Of a stretch of DNA of 64,000 bases, positions 63,260 to 64,000 are shown in pieces (position 1 is the stretch's first letter; every line of letters starts with the position of its first letter). The stretch spans positions 186,001-250,000 of the forward strand of contig NZ_JAIQDG010000002.1 of assembly GCF_020037125.1 (NCBI RefSeq), in the 5' to 3' direction. A program made the position numbers and the translations under genes. This stretch comes from Myxococcus sp. RHSTA-1-4. Its GTDB lineage: Bacteria; Myxococcota; Myxococcia; Myxococcales; Myxococcaceae. The notes under the pieces were generated by a model. That model saw only the letters and a list, made by a program, of their open reading frames with translations, had not been told where the DNA came from and made no database searches.

Positions 63260-63296
63260 GCATCGAGCCTATGCCAACAATGCGTTGGATGCATGG
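63256..63296. promoter_or_regulatory. Nested inverted repeats between lysR and the GST gene
   Basis: Outer arms CCATGCATC (63256-63264) and GATGCATGG (63288-63296) are perfect 9-bp inverted repeats 23 bp apart. The inner CCAAC-N5-GTTGG (63274-63288) is a second perfect inverted repeat. The left outer arm includes the lysR start codon. Such a site is a good candidate for the LysR-type operator controlling both genes. Confidence 0.5.
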
Positions 63297-63363
63297 GCCC
63301 CGAATGCGCACTGTTGCGCCCGTTCCCATGGCGGGAACGAGAACGCACCCCTGGAGTCAATCC

Positions 63364-64000
63364 ATGCAGCTCTATTTCTCGCCCCTGTCCTGCTCGATGG
63401 CGACCCGCATCTGCCTGTATGAGGCCGGCGTGGAGGCGACGTACATCGAGGTCGACCCGAAGACGAAGCGTACGCACGAAGGCCAGGACTTCCGGGAGGT
63501 CCATCCGCTCGGCCTCGTCCCGGCACTCCGCACCCAGGACGGCGACGTCCTCACGGAGAACGCCGCCATCCTGCAGTACGTGGCCGACTCCCACCCTCGG
63601 GCGAACCTCGCTCCGGCCGACAGCCGTGGCCGCTCGCGGCTGCATCAGTGGCTGTGCTTCATCGGCACGGAGCTGCACAAGGCGCTCTTCATGCCGCTGC
63701 TCGACGCGAAGGCTCCCGAGGGCGCGAGGGCCTACGCGCTGGAGAAGGGGACGTCGCGTCTCGACTACCTGGAGAAGCACCTGACCGGCCGCGAGTTCCT
63801 GCTCGACCGCTTCAGCGTCGCCGATGCGTACCTGGTCACGGTGCTGAACTGGTGCATGGTGACGCCCGTCGACTTGAAGAAGTGGCCGGCGATCAGCGCC
63901 TATCACGCGCGCCTGAGGACGCGGCCGAGCATCGCGAAGGCCTTCGCGGAGGAGCGGGTGCTCTACGAGGCGGAGGTGAAGCGGCACAAGCTCAGCGCAT
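63364..64000 (+). CDS. Glutathione S-transferase (partial at window end)
   Basis: The start ATG is at 63364 and 212 codons are seen; the frame is open when the window ends. The N-terminal thioredoxin-fold domain has SPLSCSMATRICLYEAGV, with Cys10 in the position of the catalytic Cys of beta-class GSTs, and the GSH-binding EVHPLGLVPALRTQDG and ENAAILQYVAD blocks. The C-terminal helical domain ends with SVADAYLVTVLNW. It is a cytoplasmic detoxification enzyme, likely under the adjacent LysR. Whether it acts as maleylacetoacetate isomerase in tyrosine breakdown is not indicated. Confidence 0.93.
   Translation, partial: MQLYFSPLSCSMATRICLYEAGVEATYIEVDPKTKRTHEGQDFREVHPLGLVPALRTQDGDVLTENAAILQYVADSHPRANLAPADSRGRSRLHQWLCFIGTELHKALFMPLLDAKAPEGARAYALEKGTSRLDYLEKHLTGREFLLDRFSVADAYLVTVLNWCMVTPVDLKKWPAISAYHARLRTRPSIAKAFAEERVLYEAEVKRHKLSA

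Overview
The window is GC-rich DNA (GC-biased third positions, many overlapping stop/start pairs) from a Gram-negative, multicellular-type deltaproteobacterium, most likely a myxobacterium of the Myxococcaceae. This rests on a MYXO-CTERM-type C-terminal tail, a golvesin-type domain inside an amidase, a Ser/Thr kinase, a polymorphic lipoprotein toxin and immunity pair, and the overall gene style. The genus is not fixed by the sequence.

Layout. 0-8 kb: a secreted SGNH-like protein, an FtsX/MacB-type permease, an unknown protein, then a plus-strand tyrosine-catabolism operon (hpd, hmgA, Rieske protein) followed by three palindromic repeats. 8-26 kb: housekeeping genes (heme-binding lipoprotein, thioredoxin, MscS channel with a cyclic-nucleotide domain, holB-holA, methyltransferase, NRDE protein, metG-HEAT-tatD, a degenerate HD-GYP/PATAN signalling protein, YhaM-like nuclease, rRNA methyltransferase, FAD oxidoreductase). 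26-33.6 kb: diacylglycerol kinase, a large secreted N-acetylmuramoyl-L-alanine amidase, the gap-pgk-tpiA glycolytic run, secG, and tRNA-Leu(GAG) with a strong intrinsic terminator.

33.6-40.9 kb is accessory. A lipoprotein with a PD-(D/E)XK nuclease signature overlaps a TsiV/DUF3396-type immunity gene. Around them are a gene fragment, a NERD-helicase, a Ser/Thr kinase, a proline-rich lipoprotein, a 5'-truncated JAMM peptidase and a YbjQ/RcsF-like secreted protein.

40.9-57.0 kb is one minus-strand aryl-polyene (flexirubin/xanthomonadin-type) pigment cluster of 18 genes, almost all overlapping. An aromatic ammonia-lyase and an AMP-ligase fused to a dehydratase would make and load the starter. 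Two ketosynthases, a ketosynthase-like chain-length factor, a ketoreductase, dehydratases and two ACPs would extend the polyene. Acyltransferases, a glycosyltransferase and a halogenase-like flavoenzyme would tailor and attach it, and MMPL, LolA-like and lipoprotein components would export it.

57.5-64 kb is rearranged: a DKNYY-repeat gene broken by two frameshifts and a stop, an orphan 40-codon C-terminal piece of a second immunity gene, a TetR gene whose frame runs into that piece, an eight-copy array of about 94-bp units whose palindromic core matches the repeats 54 kb away, and a divergent LysR/GST pair with nested inverted repeats. The two most unusual items are the shared palindromic repeat family and the toxin/immunity locus with its distant immunity remnant.
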